64,000 nt of DNA from NCBI RefSeq assembly GCF_003075435.1, contig NZ_QCZJ01000023.1, positions 1-64,000 of the forward strand. The letters are read 5' to 3'. The notes under the pieces are model-generated. The model searched no databases. It saw nothing but the letters and a program-made list of their open reading frames with translations, and was not told the DNA's origin. Each line of letters opens with the position of its first letter. Position 1 is the stretch's first letter. A program made the position numbers and the translations under genes. The stretch comes from Terrimonas sp. GTDB taxonomy: Bacteria; Bacteroidota; Bacteroidia; Chitinophagales; Chitinophagaceae. Shown here in pieces: positions 26,631 through 34,865 of the stretch.

Positions 26631-26660
26631 ATAAAAAGGTTATATAATAGTTGAGATAAA

Positions 26661-27911
26661 ATGGACAGAGTAATTCAAAAGAAAAAGTGGAATACAAAGC
26701 GGATACTTACTATAGTTGGTATAGCGGCCATCGTAGCACTGATAGGAGCAAGTTATTATTTTACCTCCGGCAAGCCTAAGCTTAATGTTGACACCGAACG
26801 GATAACCATAAGTGAAGTTAAGCAAGGCGTTTTCCAGGAAACCATTCCTGTAAATGGTGTTGTACTTCCGCTTACAAGTATATATCTTGATGCGCAGGAA
26901 GGCGGCCGTGTTGAAGAAAAATATGTGGAAGATGGTGCCATTATGAAAAAAGGACAACCGATTTTACGGCTTTCCAATACAGATCTTTTAATGACATTGA
27001 TGAGCCAGCAGAATACCGTGTATAATACACTTACACAAATGCAGATCAACAACAATAATGCTTTGCAGAATACGGTATCCAAACTTAACCAGATGGCTGA
27101 TGTGGAAAGTCAGTTAAAAGAGGCGGAACGCCTGTATAAGCTGAATAAAGAATTGTATGATCAGAAAGTGATCGGCTCACAGGAATTTAAACAGTCGGAA
27201 ATAAATTATAATTACCTGCTGGATAAGAAGATGCTAACGGAGCGCATTCTCGAACAGGATTCTCTTTCAAGATTGCAGCAGTCGAAACAGGATAAGCAAT
27301 CTTATGCAGGCTCACAGCAGGCATTAAATATTATGCAGAAAAAAGTTGGCGATTTGATTGTGCGTGCACCGGTTGACGGACAGTTAACATCGCTTGACGC
27401 TGAAATAGGGGAGAATAAAAATAAAGGACAAAGGCTTGGACAGATAGATGTATTGAGTGGTTTTAAAGTGAGGGTTGATGTGGATGAACATTATATCTCC
27501 CGCATTTACCCCGGGCAAAAAGGGCGGTTTACTTTCGCGGATTCATCTTATGAGCTTGAAATTAAAAAAGTATTTACGCAGGTTACCAATGGCCGCTTCC
27601 AGGTTGATATGGAATTTACAGGTAAGGTACCCAAGGGTATACGCCGGGGGCAAACATTGCAAACCCTGCTTGCTTTAAGCGATGAAAGAAAATCCCTGCT
27701 CCTGCCACGCGGAGGATTTTACCAGCAAACGGGTGGTAACTGGATATTTAAAGTTTCTGAAGATGGCAGTAAAGCGTATCGTGTAAACATTGTGCTGGGC
27801 AATCAAAACCAGGATTATTATGAAGTAACAGAAGGATTAAACCCTGGTGATAAAGTAGTAACAAGCAGCTATGAAAATTATGGAAATATGCAGGAGTTGA
27901 TTTTGAAATAA
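26661..27911 (+). CDS. Periplasmic adaptor (HlyD/MacA-type membrane-fusion protein)
   Basis: 416 residues. One N-terminal membrane anchor (about 16-35), then a barrel-sandwich half (GGRVEEKYVEDGAIMKKGQP), a long coiled-coil hairpin (about 110-225, rich in Gln, Leu and Lys), the second lipoyl half (VRAPVDGQLTSLDAEIGENK), a beta-barrel and a membrane-proximal domain. It would bridge an inner-membrane ABC permease and an outer-membrane channel. It is the only adaptor in the window. The ATPase and permeases follow on the same strand, interrupted by one minus-strand gene. Confidence 0.92.
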   Translation: MDRVIQKKKWNTKRILTIVGIAAIVALIGASYYFTSGKPKLNVDTERITISEVKQGVFQETIPVNGVVLPLTSIYLDAQEGGRVEEKYVEDGAIMKKGQPILRLSNTDLLMTLMSQQNTVYNTLTQMQINNNNALQNTVSKLNQMADVESQLKEAERLYKLNKELYDQKVIGSQEFKQSEINYNYLLDKKMLTERILEQDSLSRLQQSKQDKQSYAGSQQALNIMQKKVGDLIVRAPVDGQLTSLDAEIGENKNKGQRLGQIDVLSGFKVRVDVDEHYISRIYPGQKGRFTFADSSYELEIKKVFTQVTNGRFQVDMEFTGKVPKGIRRGQTLQTLLALSDERKSLLLPRGGFYQQTGGNWIFKVSEDGSKAYRVNIVLGNQNQDYYEVTEGLNPGDKVVTSSYENYGNMQELILK

Positions 27912-27997
27912 GCTATCAGCTATCAGCTATCAGTCCTTTTGGATGCTGACAACAATTACAGACCGCTGATAGCTGACCGCTGACACCTGATAGCTAT
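27911..27997. repeat. AGCTATCAG/CTGATAGCT repeat block A
   Basis: Three tandem copies of AGCTATC, then CTGATAGCTGACCGCTGA and CTGATAGCTA in the opposite sense, so the block can fold back on itself. It starts at the stop codon of the adaptor gene. Confidence 0.65.
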
Positions 27998-27999
27998 AT

Positions 28000-28347
28000 T
28001 TAAAGTTTACTGCTGAAAGAAAAGAGCATTTTTTTTATTTCAATTATTTCTTGTTCGAGTTCTTTAAATAGAGGTTCGGAAATGTAGTTCAGATCCTTAG
28101 ACAAGCAAAGCTGATATTCCAATTCAGAAGCTGAGCCCGATGATATAGTCAAAAAACGCTTGAGGTCAGGCACGCTATTTCGTCCACAGCCTTCAGCTAT
28201 ATTGGACGGAATAGAATAGGCAGCTCTGCGCATTTGAGAGACAAGACCAAACGTTTCTTCTTTAGGAAAACATTTGGTGAGCATATAAATTTTTAGAGTG
28301 AGTTGATGTCCTTTAGACCAGATGGATAATTTGCGAAAGTCTCTCAT
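28000..28347 (-). CDS. Four-helix-bundle protein (S23/23S rRNA intervening-sequence family)
   Basis: 115 residues. The pattern FRKLSIWSKGHQLTLKIY at the N-terminus, then LVSQMRRAAYSIPSNIAEG, then SGSASELEYQL is diagnostic of the TIGR02436 four-helix-bundle family. Members are found in 23S rRNA intervening sequences and as free-standing genes, and Avd of diversity-generating retroelements shares the fold. Function is unknown. It lies on the opposite strand inside the exporter operon and is bracketed by AGCTGATAGC-type repeats. A TACCTTTA box (28381-28388, minus strand) is a possible promoter. Confidence 0.88.
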   Translation of the reverse strand: MRDFRKLSIWSKGHQLTLKIYMLTKCFPKEETFGLVSQMRRAAYSIPSNIAEGCGRNSVPDLKRFLTISSGSASELEYQLCLSKDLNYISEPLFKELEQEIIEIKKMLFSFSSKL

Positions 28348-28423
28348 ATTAGTGTTTTTTGGTTAGAAGTTTAATCTTGTTAAAGGTAAATGAAATTGTA
28401 AACTAATTATTCAACAAACATTC

Positions 28424-28482
28424 GGCTGACTACTCTCGCTAATAGCTGATAGCTAATAGCTGACTGCTGATAGCCGATAGCC
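28424..28482. repeat. AGCTGATAGC repeat block B
   Basis: TAATAGCTGATAGCTAATAG, then CTGACTGCTGATAGCCGATAGC. Opposite sense to the start of block A, so the four-helix-bundle gene lies between inverted repeat blocks. Confidence 0.65.
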
Positions 28483-28531
28483 TCTTGTAACATTTTAAAA
28501 ACCATTTCGTATATAATAAAATACAGCATCA

Positions 28532-29209
28532 ATGATAAAGATTAAAGACCTTGAAAAGATATATCGCACGGAAGAAGTAGAAACGGTAGCGCTCAATAAG
28601 CTTTCTTTTGAAGTAAAAGATGGTGAATTTGTGGCGGTGATGGGCCCATCAGGTTGTGGCAAGTCAACATTGCTTAACATACTTGGATTGCTGGATGATC
28701 CTGATGCGGGCAGCTTTTTGTTTAATGGTATTGAGGTGGCACATTTTAATGAGCGCAAAAGAGCCGACCTGCGCAAGCATAATATCGGTTTTGTATTCCA
28801 GAGCTTTAATCTTATTGATGAATTAACAGTGTTTGAAAATGTAGAGCTGCCATTGATATACACCGGGGTAAAATCTGCAGATCGTAAAAAAAGGGTAGAA
28901 GAAGTGCTGGATAAGGTACAGATCATGCACAGGCGTAATCACTATCCCCAGCAATTATCAGGTGGTCAGCAACAGCGTGTGGCTGTGGCGCGTGCAGTGG
29001 TAAATAATCCAAAATTAATTTTGGCGGATGAGCCAACAGGTAATCTTGACAGCAGCAATGGTAATGAAGTAATGCAGATGCTTACTGATTTAAACGAACA
29101 GGGAACAACCATCATAATGGTTACCCACTCCGAGCATGATTCGAGGTATAGCCATCGTATTATACGCATGCTGGACGGGCAAACGGTTACGGAGAATATA
29201 TTGGTATAA
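28532..29209 (+). CDS. ABC transporter ATP-binding protein, MacB/LolD type
   Basis: 225 residues, one complete nucleotide-binding domain. Walker A GPSGCGKST (38-46), Q-loop in FVFQSFNLIDELTVFENVEL, signature LSGGQQQRVAVARA, Walker B LILADEPTGNLD, and H-loop VTHSEH. The sequence type is that of ATPases that drive FtsX/MacB-fold permeases by mechanotransmission. It is the only ATPase gene in the window and lies directly upstream of at least fourteen permease genes, so it probably serves several of them. Confidence 0.94.
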   Translation: MIKIKDLEKIYRTEEVETVALNKLSFEVKDGEFVAVMGPSGCGKSTLLNILGLLDDPDAGSFLFNGIEVAHFNERKRADLRKHNIGFVFQSFNLIDELTVFENVELPLIYTGVKSADRKKRVEEVLDKVQIMHRRNHYPQQLSGGQQQRVAVARAVVNNPKLILADEPTGNLDSSNGNEVMQMLTDLNEQGTTIIMVTHSEHDSRYSHRIIRMLDGQTVTENILV

Positions 29210-29269
29210 GAAACAGCCTCTCCAAAAGGCGGAAGGAGAGATAGTCATTTAAAATTTAAAACAAAACAT

Positions 29270-29491
29270 ATGACACAGCAGTATCAAACCAAAATGCAAC
29301 AAATCACCATGTTTGTCATATTGCTTGTATTGGTGATTGTCATTGCTCAAAAAGTATCGGCGGGCACCTGCGTTGCAAGTCAGTATGAGGTAGTTCAATG
29401 TGATGAAAACACGGCAACTGAATCAGAGAACGTTTCATTTGAGGTAAGTGATTTACCCTGGAGTCCTTTTATTGCTTTTCTAACCCGTTAG
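29270..29491 (+). CDS. Small exported peptide with two cysteines, hypothetical
   Basis: 73 codons, no family recognised. A hydrophobic segment (about 13-27, ITMFVILLVLVIVIA) is followed by QKVSAG, a possible signal-peptidase site. The mature part would be about 41 residues with Cys33 and Cys45 and an acidic stretch. It sits between the ATPase and the first permease on the same strand, 60 bp after the ATPase. It could be a membrane-anchored helper of the exporter, a secreted peptide, or a chance frame. Met9 is an alternative start. Confidence 0.45.
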   Translation: MTQQYQTKMQQITMFVILLVLVIVIAQKVSAGTCVASQYEVVQCDENTATESENVSFEVSDLPWSPFIAFLTR

Positions 29492-29632
29492 ACAAACATC
29501 CGCTTTCCTTAATATCATAATCCCGGACAGAGAAGCTATTGCCTTTTTTGTTGCATTACAAAATGGAACGAGAAGGTTATGCGGGAAGGAATGTGGAAAT
29601 GTGGGAGAGTGGGAATGTGAAAATGTAAGTAA

Positions 29633-29686
29633 CTGCTGAAAGCTGAAAGCTGATAGCTGACGGCTCAAAGCTCAAAGCTTATCGCT
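29633..29686. repeat. AGCTGATAGC repeat, copy abutting permease 1
   Basis: CTGCTGAAAGCTGAAAGCTG, then ATAGCTGACGGCTCAAAGC, ending directly at ATG 29687. Confidence 0.65.
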
Positions 29687-32122
29687 ATGTTTAAGAACTA
29701 TATAAAAATAGCATTCAGAAACCTTGCAAAGAATAAAGTTTTTTCTGTTATAAATATTGCCGGACTTGCCATTGGTATTGGTTGTTTTGTTCTCATTGCC
29801 TTATATGTAATGGATGAATTGAGCTTTGATCGTTTTAATACAAAAGGCGATCGTATCTACCGTATCAGCTCTGATATAAAATTTGGCGGCGCCGAAACCC
29901 GCTATCCTTTTACCTCTGATATGATGGGGCAGATATTTAAAAAAGATTTTCCTGAAGTAGAAGATTATACACGCATTTATACTTCTAACGGTTCAAAGCT
30001 TGTAAAAAAAGGAAGCCAGTTTATTAATGAGATAAAAGTAGGTCATGCTGATTCTACCCTCTTTAATATTTTTACGCTGCCTGCAATAGCGGGCGATACG
30101 AGGACTGCCCTTAATGAGCCTAATACAGTTGTTATTACGGAATCAACCGCAAAAAAGTATTTTGGAACAACCAATGCCATTGGAAAAATTATTGAAACCA
30201 ATGATAATGATAAAACTTTATATAAAGTAACTGCCATCATAAAAGATATTCCCTCTAACGCACATTTTAATTTTGACTTTATCTTCTCTATGAAGAATGT
30301 GGATTATAACTGGGGGCAGATCATGAGCCATAATTTTCATACGTATTTATTGCTGAAACCCGGAACTGACGTTAAAGCATTTGAAAAAAGAAGCCTTGAT
30401 CAATATGTAAACAAATATGTTTTGCCTGAAGCCAACCAGGTAATGGGTATCTCCAGTATGGCAGATTTTGAGCGGGAAGGTAATAAGCTTAAATATTCCC
30501 TTACACCCATGCTTGACATTCATCTTTATTCAGGCAGGCCATTTGAGTTAAGTGCAGGCGGAAATATTCAGTATGTATATATATTTTCTCTTGTAGCTAT
30601 TTTTATTTTGTTGATCGCGTGTATCAATTTCATGAATCTTACCACAGCGCGTTCTGCCAACAGGGCAAAGGAGGTGGGTATTCGTAAGGTGCTTGGCACA
30701 GATAAAAAAAGTTTGATCGCGCAATTTCTCAGTGAGTCCACGTTAATGGCGCTCGTTTCTACTATACTTGGTATAGTGTTGGTTTTTTTAGCGTTGCCAT
30801 TCTTCAACAATGTTTCGGGTAAAACAATGAATGTTTATAACCTGCTTACACCTTTATTTCTTTTTTTCCTGCTGGCGCTTCCTTTTGTAGTTGGATTGAT
30901 ATCCGGAAGTTACCCGGCTTTTTTTCTCTCTTCATTCAAACCCATACAGGTATTAAAAGGTAAACTGAAAACCGGTGGTGCAAACAGTAGTTTGAGAAGT
31001 GTACTGGTGGTTTTTCAATTTGTTACATCTATTGTATTGATCATCGGTACAATTATTATTTACAGGCAGTTGAATTATATACAATCAAAAAGCCTGGGCT
31101 ATTCAAAAGACCAGGTGTTGATCATTAACGATGCCTATACTTTAGGTAAAAACGCAGAAACATTCAAGCAGGAAATGTTGCAGCAACCCGGTGTTGTAAA
31201 AGGAACGCTGAGTGGCTTTCTTCCAACGCCATCTAACCGCAGTGATAATCTTTTTTCAAAATCACCACAGTTGGATGTAAAGAGTGGTTTTTCAATGCAG
31301 GAATGGAATGTTGACTATGATTATATCAATACTTTAGGTATGGAACTGGTAGCCGGCAGAAATTTTTCAAAAGATTTTGGTACAGATTCATCTGCAGTTA
31401 TCCTGAATGAAACCACGGCAAAAAGCCTGGGCTATGATGATCCGATCGGGAAACCTGTTTATTCTATTTATAATCCTGAAACAAATGAAACCCGGAAGTA
31501 CACAATAATTGGCGTGGTAAAAGATTTTCATTTTGAATCTTTAAAGAGAGATATCGACAAACTTGGGTTATTCCTGAGAAGAAGTACCGGGCTGGTATCA
31601 TTTAAGGTAAATGCGGCAAATGCTCCACAGGTAATAAAAACGGCTGAAAGGAAATGGAAAGCCTTATCACCGCAAATGCCTTTTAATTATAAATTTTTAG
31701 ATGCAGAGTTTAGCAGTGTTTACAACGCCGAACAGCGTGTAGGAAAAATCGCTTTGTCGTTTGCAGCGCTGGCAATAGTTATTGCATGCCTTGGCTTGTT
31801 TGGGCTGGCAGCCTATATAGCAGAGCAGCGTACAAAAGAAATTGGTATAAGAAAGGTGTTGGGTGCAAGTGCAACAAGCCTTGTAGCTATGTTGTCAAAA
31901 GATTTTTTAAAGCTTGTTGTGATCTCATCCATCATTGCTTTTCCATTGGCCTGGTGGAGTATGAAAAACTGGCTGCAGGATTTTGCTTATCGTATAAATA
32001 TCAGTTGGTGGGTGTTTGTAATAGCAGGTGTAATAGCCATATTCATTGCTTTGATCACAGTGAGTTTCCAGGCAATAAAAGCAGCAATGGCAAACCCGGT
32101 GAAGTCACTCCGTACGGAGTAA
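29687..32122 (+). CDS. ABC permease 1, FtsX/MacB type with two FtsX halves
   Basis: 811 residues. Architecture shared by the whole array: TM1 (about 19-44), periplasmic core domain 1 (45-290), three to four helices (about 292-460), periplasmic core domain 2 (460-670), three C-terminal helices (about 680-800). The coupling motif KEVGIRKVLG occurs near 325 and again as [11 protein letters not shown] near 720. The motif GSYPAFFLSSFKP...LKG follows the first helix set and NPVKSLRTE closes the protein. One chain thus equals two MacB-like 4-TM units, so it may pair with two copies of the 28532 ATPase. Proteins of this fold move substrates by periplasmic mechanical force rather than through a channel. 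Substrate unknown. Confidence 0.93.
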   Translation: MFKNYIKIAFRNLAKNKVFSVINIAGLAIGIGCFVLIALYVMDELSFDRFNTKGDRIYRISSDIKFGGAETRYPFTSDMMGQIFKKDFPEVEDYTRIYTSNGSKLVKKGSQFINEIKVGHADSTLFNIFTLPAIAGDTRTALNEPNTVVITESTAKKYFGTTNAIGKIIETNDNDKTLYKVTAIIKDIPSNAHFNFDFIFSMKNVDYNWGQIMSHNFHTYLLLKPGTDVKAFEKRSLDQYVNKYVLPEANQVMGISSMADFEREGNKLKYSLTPMLDIHLYSGRPFELSAGGNIQYVYIFSLVAIFILLIACINFMNLTTARSANRAKEVGIRKVLGTDKKSLIAQFLSESTLMALVSTILGIVLVFLALPFFNNVSGKTMNVYNLLTPLFLFFLLALPFVVGLISGSYPAFFLSSFKPIQVLKGKLKTGGANSSLRSVLVVFQFVTSIVLIIGTIIIYRQLNYIQSKSLGYSKDQVLIINDAYTLGKNAETFKQEMLQQPGVVKGTLSGFLPTPSNRSDNLFSKSPQLDVKSGFSMQEWNVDYDYINTLGMELVAGRNFSKDFGTDSSAVILNETTAKSLGYDDPIGKPVYSIYNPETNETRKYTIIGVVKDFHFESLKRDIDKLGLFLRRSTGLVSFKVNAANAPQVIKTAERKWKALSPQMPFNYKFLDAEFSSVYNAEQRVGKIALSFAALAIVIACLGLFGLAAYIAEQRTKEIGIRKVLGASATSLVAMLSKDFLKLVVISSIIAFPLAWWSMKNWLQDFAYRINISWWVFVIAGVIAIFIALITVSFQAIKAAMANPVKSLRTE

Positions 32123-32129
32123 GCCCTCA

Positions 32130-32161
32130 CTCCCTGTTTCCTTGCGCGAGGAAAGAGGGAG
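32130..32161. repeat. Post-stop hairpin after permease 1
   Basis: Arms CTCCCTGTTTCCT / AGGAAAGAGGGAG, one mismatch, 6-nt loop, 8 bp after the stop codon. Same position as the GC-rich hairpins farther along the array. Confidence 0.6.
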
Positions 32162-32201
32162 AGGCCGAAACACTGAAAGTGTATAAATATAAATCACTAA
32201 A

Positions 32202-32249
32202 TGCTGAAACCTGACTGCTGCAAGCTGATAGCCGATGGCTTACAGCTAA
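32202..32249. repeat. AGCTGATAGC repeat, copy upstream of permease 2
   Basis: TGCTGAAACCTGACTGCTG, then CAAGCTGATAGCCGATGGC. Ends about 10 bp before ATG 32260. Confidence 0.6.
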
Positions 32250-32259
32250 ATAATTTCAT

Positions 32260-34638
32260 ATGATGCTTAAAACTATAATTAGGAACTTCTGGAAAAATAA
32301 AGGCTACGGTTTTTTAAACATATTCGGGCTGGCAATTGGTATTACCTGTGCCGGGTTAATTTTTCTATGGGCGGAAAATGAACTGGATTACGACAACTTT
32401 CATACAAAAAAAGATCAGTTATATTTCATAAGAGAGAATCAGAAGTACGATAGCTATGTTGCAACATTTGGTTCAACCCCTGCTCTGTTAGCCCCTGCTA
32501 TGCAGACTGAAATTCCGGGGATTGCCAATACCTGCAGAATAGGCGGAGAAAATTCAACAACACTGGTAAGCATCGGTGACAGGTCAGTATATGCTTCAGG
32601 CGGATATGCTGATTCCTCTATCTTCAGCATGTTTACCTTGCCTTTTACAGAGGGTAAGGCCCAAAGCGCATTTGCTCAATTATATTCAATGGTTATTACG
32701 CAGTCAACTGCAAAAAAGTTTTTCGGGGATGATAAAAATGTGGTAGGTAAAACAGTACGTGTTGATAACAAGCAGGATTATATTATATCCGGGGTGATAA
32801 AAGATATTCCCCAAAACTCTTCGGTAAAGTTTGAGTGGATAGCGCCTTTTAAAATATGGTATAACGAAAACGAGTCATGGGCGCAGTATTGGGGCAACAA
32901 CTGTTTGTCAACCTATGTTGAATTAAAACCTGGTGTAAATCCCGCTTCTGTAAATAAACTATTATATGATTTTATTCAGAAAAGAGAGGATCAGTCTATA
33001 GCACGGCCATTTTTATTTGCTTTAAAAGACTGGCGCCTGCGTAATGAGTTTAACAATGGTGTGCAAACCGGCGGCGGCAGAATAGAGTATGTAAGGTTGT
33101 TTTCTATTATAGCGTGGATCATTTTGCTGATCGCCTGTGTAAATTTCATGAATCTTGCTACTGCAAGAAGTGAAAAACGTGCAAGAGAAGTGGGTGTACG
33201 CAAAGTATTGGGTGCGGGTAAAGGAAGCCTTGTTTTCCAATTTATTGGAGAAACGATGCTCATGGCTGCCTTATCTGCAATGCTTGCAGTAGTGCTCATG
33301 GTATTAATTTTACCTGTCTTTAATTTGTTGGTGCAGAAAAACCTGGCGATAGGATTGTCGCAGCCTTTGCATATTCTTTCCCTTTGCGCTATTACTATTA
33401 TTTGCGGATTAATTGCCGGAAGTTACCCGTCATTATATTTATCTTCTTTCAATCCTGTATTTGTATTAAAAGGATTAAAAATAAAAACAGGCAGCGCCAC
33501 TTTTATAAGAAAAGGGCTGGTGGTGTTCCAGTTTACAATATCCATCATACTCATTGTAAGTACTATAGTAATTTATCAGCAGATACAGCATGTTAAAAGC
33601 AGGAATCTCGGTTTCAATAAAAATAACCTGCTGCAGATAGACATGAATAGTGAAATGAAAAAAAATTATGCTGTTGTTCAACAGGATTTGTTGCAGAGTG
33701 GTGTTATTGAGGATCTTGCTATATCGAACTACAATACTTTATATGACGGTAATAATACCGGTGGCTTTACATGGGAAGGCAAGACTTCCGATAACCAGGT
33801 ATTGATATCCATGCGTTATGTTTCCCCGGGTTATATGAAAACTACAGGAATGAAGATTTTGCAGGGAAGGGATCTGGTGAGTACGGATAGCATAGGATCG
33901 CGGAATATGAATGTAATGATCACACAGTCTCTGGAAGAATTAATGGGCAAAGAAAGTGCGGTAGGTAAAACATTGCGTATGGGTAAAGATAGTAATGCAA
34001 CTGTTGTAAATGTTGTAGGTGTGGTAAACGATTACATGTATGGCAATATGTATGGCAAACCAGATCCTGTGATGTTTATTTGCGTAAGCCCTGAAAATGC
34101 CTCCATGTTATATGCACGATTAAAGCCGGGAGAAAATATAGAGCCGTCTTTAAAGAAGATCGAAGCGGTGTTGCGAAAGGATAATCCCGGATATCCCTTT
34201 ACCTATCATTTTGTGGATGACCAGTTTAACCAGATGTTTAATAATGAGCAGTTGATAAGTAAATTATCCAGGGTGTTCTCAATGCTGGCGATCATTATTT
34301 CCTGTCTTGGGTTATTTGGTCTGGCGGCATATACTGCCGAGCGAAGGATAAAAGAGATAGGCATACGTAAAGTGCTTGGTGCAAGTGTTACGGGAATTGC
34401 TTCTTTACTATCCACAGAGTTTTTACAACTCGTATTAATCTCCTGTATTGTTGCCTTTCCAGTATCATGGTGGATGATGCATAAATGGTTACAGGATTAT
34501 CAATACAGGATTGAGATCAACTGGTGGATATTTATTGCAGCTGGCATTGCAGCTATATTCATTGCGCTGCTTACGATCGGCTTTCAATCCATAAGAGCGG
34601 CAATGGCAAACCCGGTGAAAAGCTTGAGAACAGAGTAG
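32260..34638 (+). CDS. ABC permease 2, SEKRAREVGVRK subgroup
   Basis: 792 residues; starts MMLKTIIRNFWKNKGYG, so the second Met (32263) is an equally good start. The N-terminus departs from the KNYxKxAWRN consensus of the array. First coupling motif [17 protein letters not shown] near 310, second [14 protein letters not shown] near 710. The segment RNEFNNGVQTGGGRIEYVRL before the second helix group places it with permeases 3, 7, 9 and 14. It ends NPVKSLRTE. A GSYPSLYLSSFNP loop is present. Lies 137 bp after permease 1. Confidence 0.92.
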   Translation: MMLKTIIRNFWKNKGYGFLNIFGLAIGITCAGLIFLWAENELDYDNFHTKKDQLYFIRENQKYDSYVATFGSTPALLAPAMQTEIPGIANTCRIGGENSTTLVSIGDRSVYASGGYADSSIFSMFTLPFTEGKAQSAFAQLYSMVITQSTAKKFFGDDKNVVGKTVRVDNKQDYIISGVIKDIPQNSSVKFEWIAPFKIWYNENESWAQYWGNNCLSTYVELKPGVNPASVNKLLYDFIQKREDQSIARPFLFALKDWRLRNEFNNGVQTGGGRIEYVRLFSIIAWIILLIACVNFMNLATARSEKRAREVGVRKVLGAGKGSLVFQFIGETMLMAALSAMLAVVLMVLILPVFNLLVQKNLAIGLSQPLHILSLCAITIICGLIAGSYPSLYLSSFNPVFVLKGLKIKTGSATFIRKGLVVFQFTISIILIVSTIVIYQQIQHVKSRNLGFNKNNLLQIDMNSEMKKNYAVVQQDLLQSGVIEDLAISNYNTLYDGNNTGGFTWEGKTSDNQVLISMRYVSPGYMKTTGMKILQGRDLVSTDSIGSRNMNVMITQSLEELMGKESAVGKTLRMGKDSNATVVNVVGVVNDYMYGNMYGKPDPVMFICVSPENASMLYARLKPGENIEPSLKKIEAVLRKDNPGYPFTYHFVDDQFNQMFNNEQLISKLSRVFSMLAIIISCLGLFGLAAYTAERRIKEIGIRKVLGASVTGIASLLSTEFLQLVLISCIVAFPVSWWMMHKWLQDYQYRIEINWWIFIAAGIAAIFIALLTIGFQSIRAAMANPVKSLRTE

Positions 34639-34828
34639 GTTAATTAGAAAATGTGGGAATTTGAAAATTTGAAAATGAAAAATATGCAAATTGGGAAACG
34701 TTTTGCCCGGGTATATTTTGTTGATGATGTGGAAGAATTTAATGCCTGGATTTGCTTTGAGGCACCATTTCTCCCGGACAGAGAAAGAGAGGGGAAGAAA
34801 TGGAGAAAGTATATAAATGTAAATAATC

Positions 34829-34860
34829 GCTGAAAGCTGATGGCTGACAGCCCAAGCCTG
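34829..34860. repeat. AGCTGATAGC repeat, copy upstream of permease 3
   Basis: CGCTGAAAGCTGATGGCTG, then ACAGCCCAAGCC, ending 6 bp before ATG 34866. The rest of this 227-bp spacer includes GTTGATGATGTGGAAG, similar to a part of the spacer before permease 8. Confidence 0.55.
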
Positions 34861-34865
34861 TAATT

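Noticed and set aside
27911-28490. Diversity-generating retroelement suggested by the Avd-like four-helix-bundle protein
   Set aside because: No reverse transcriptase and no template/variable repeat pair with adenine-biased differences can be seen nearby.
34651-34833. Open frame of 60 codons in the spacer before permease 3
   Set aside because: It consists of spacer sequence shared in part with other spacers of the array and has no coding signal or homologue that I recognise.
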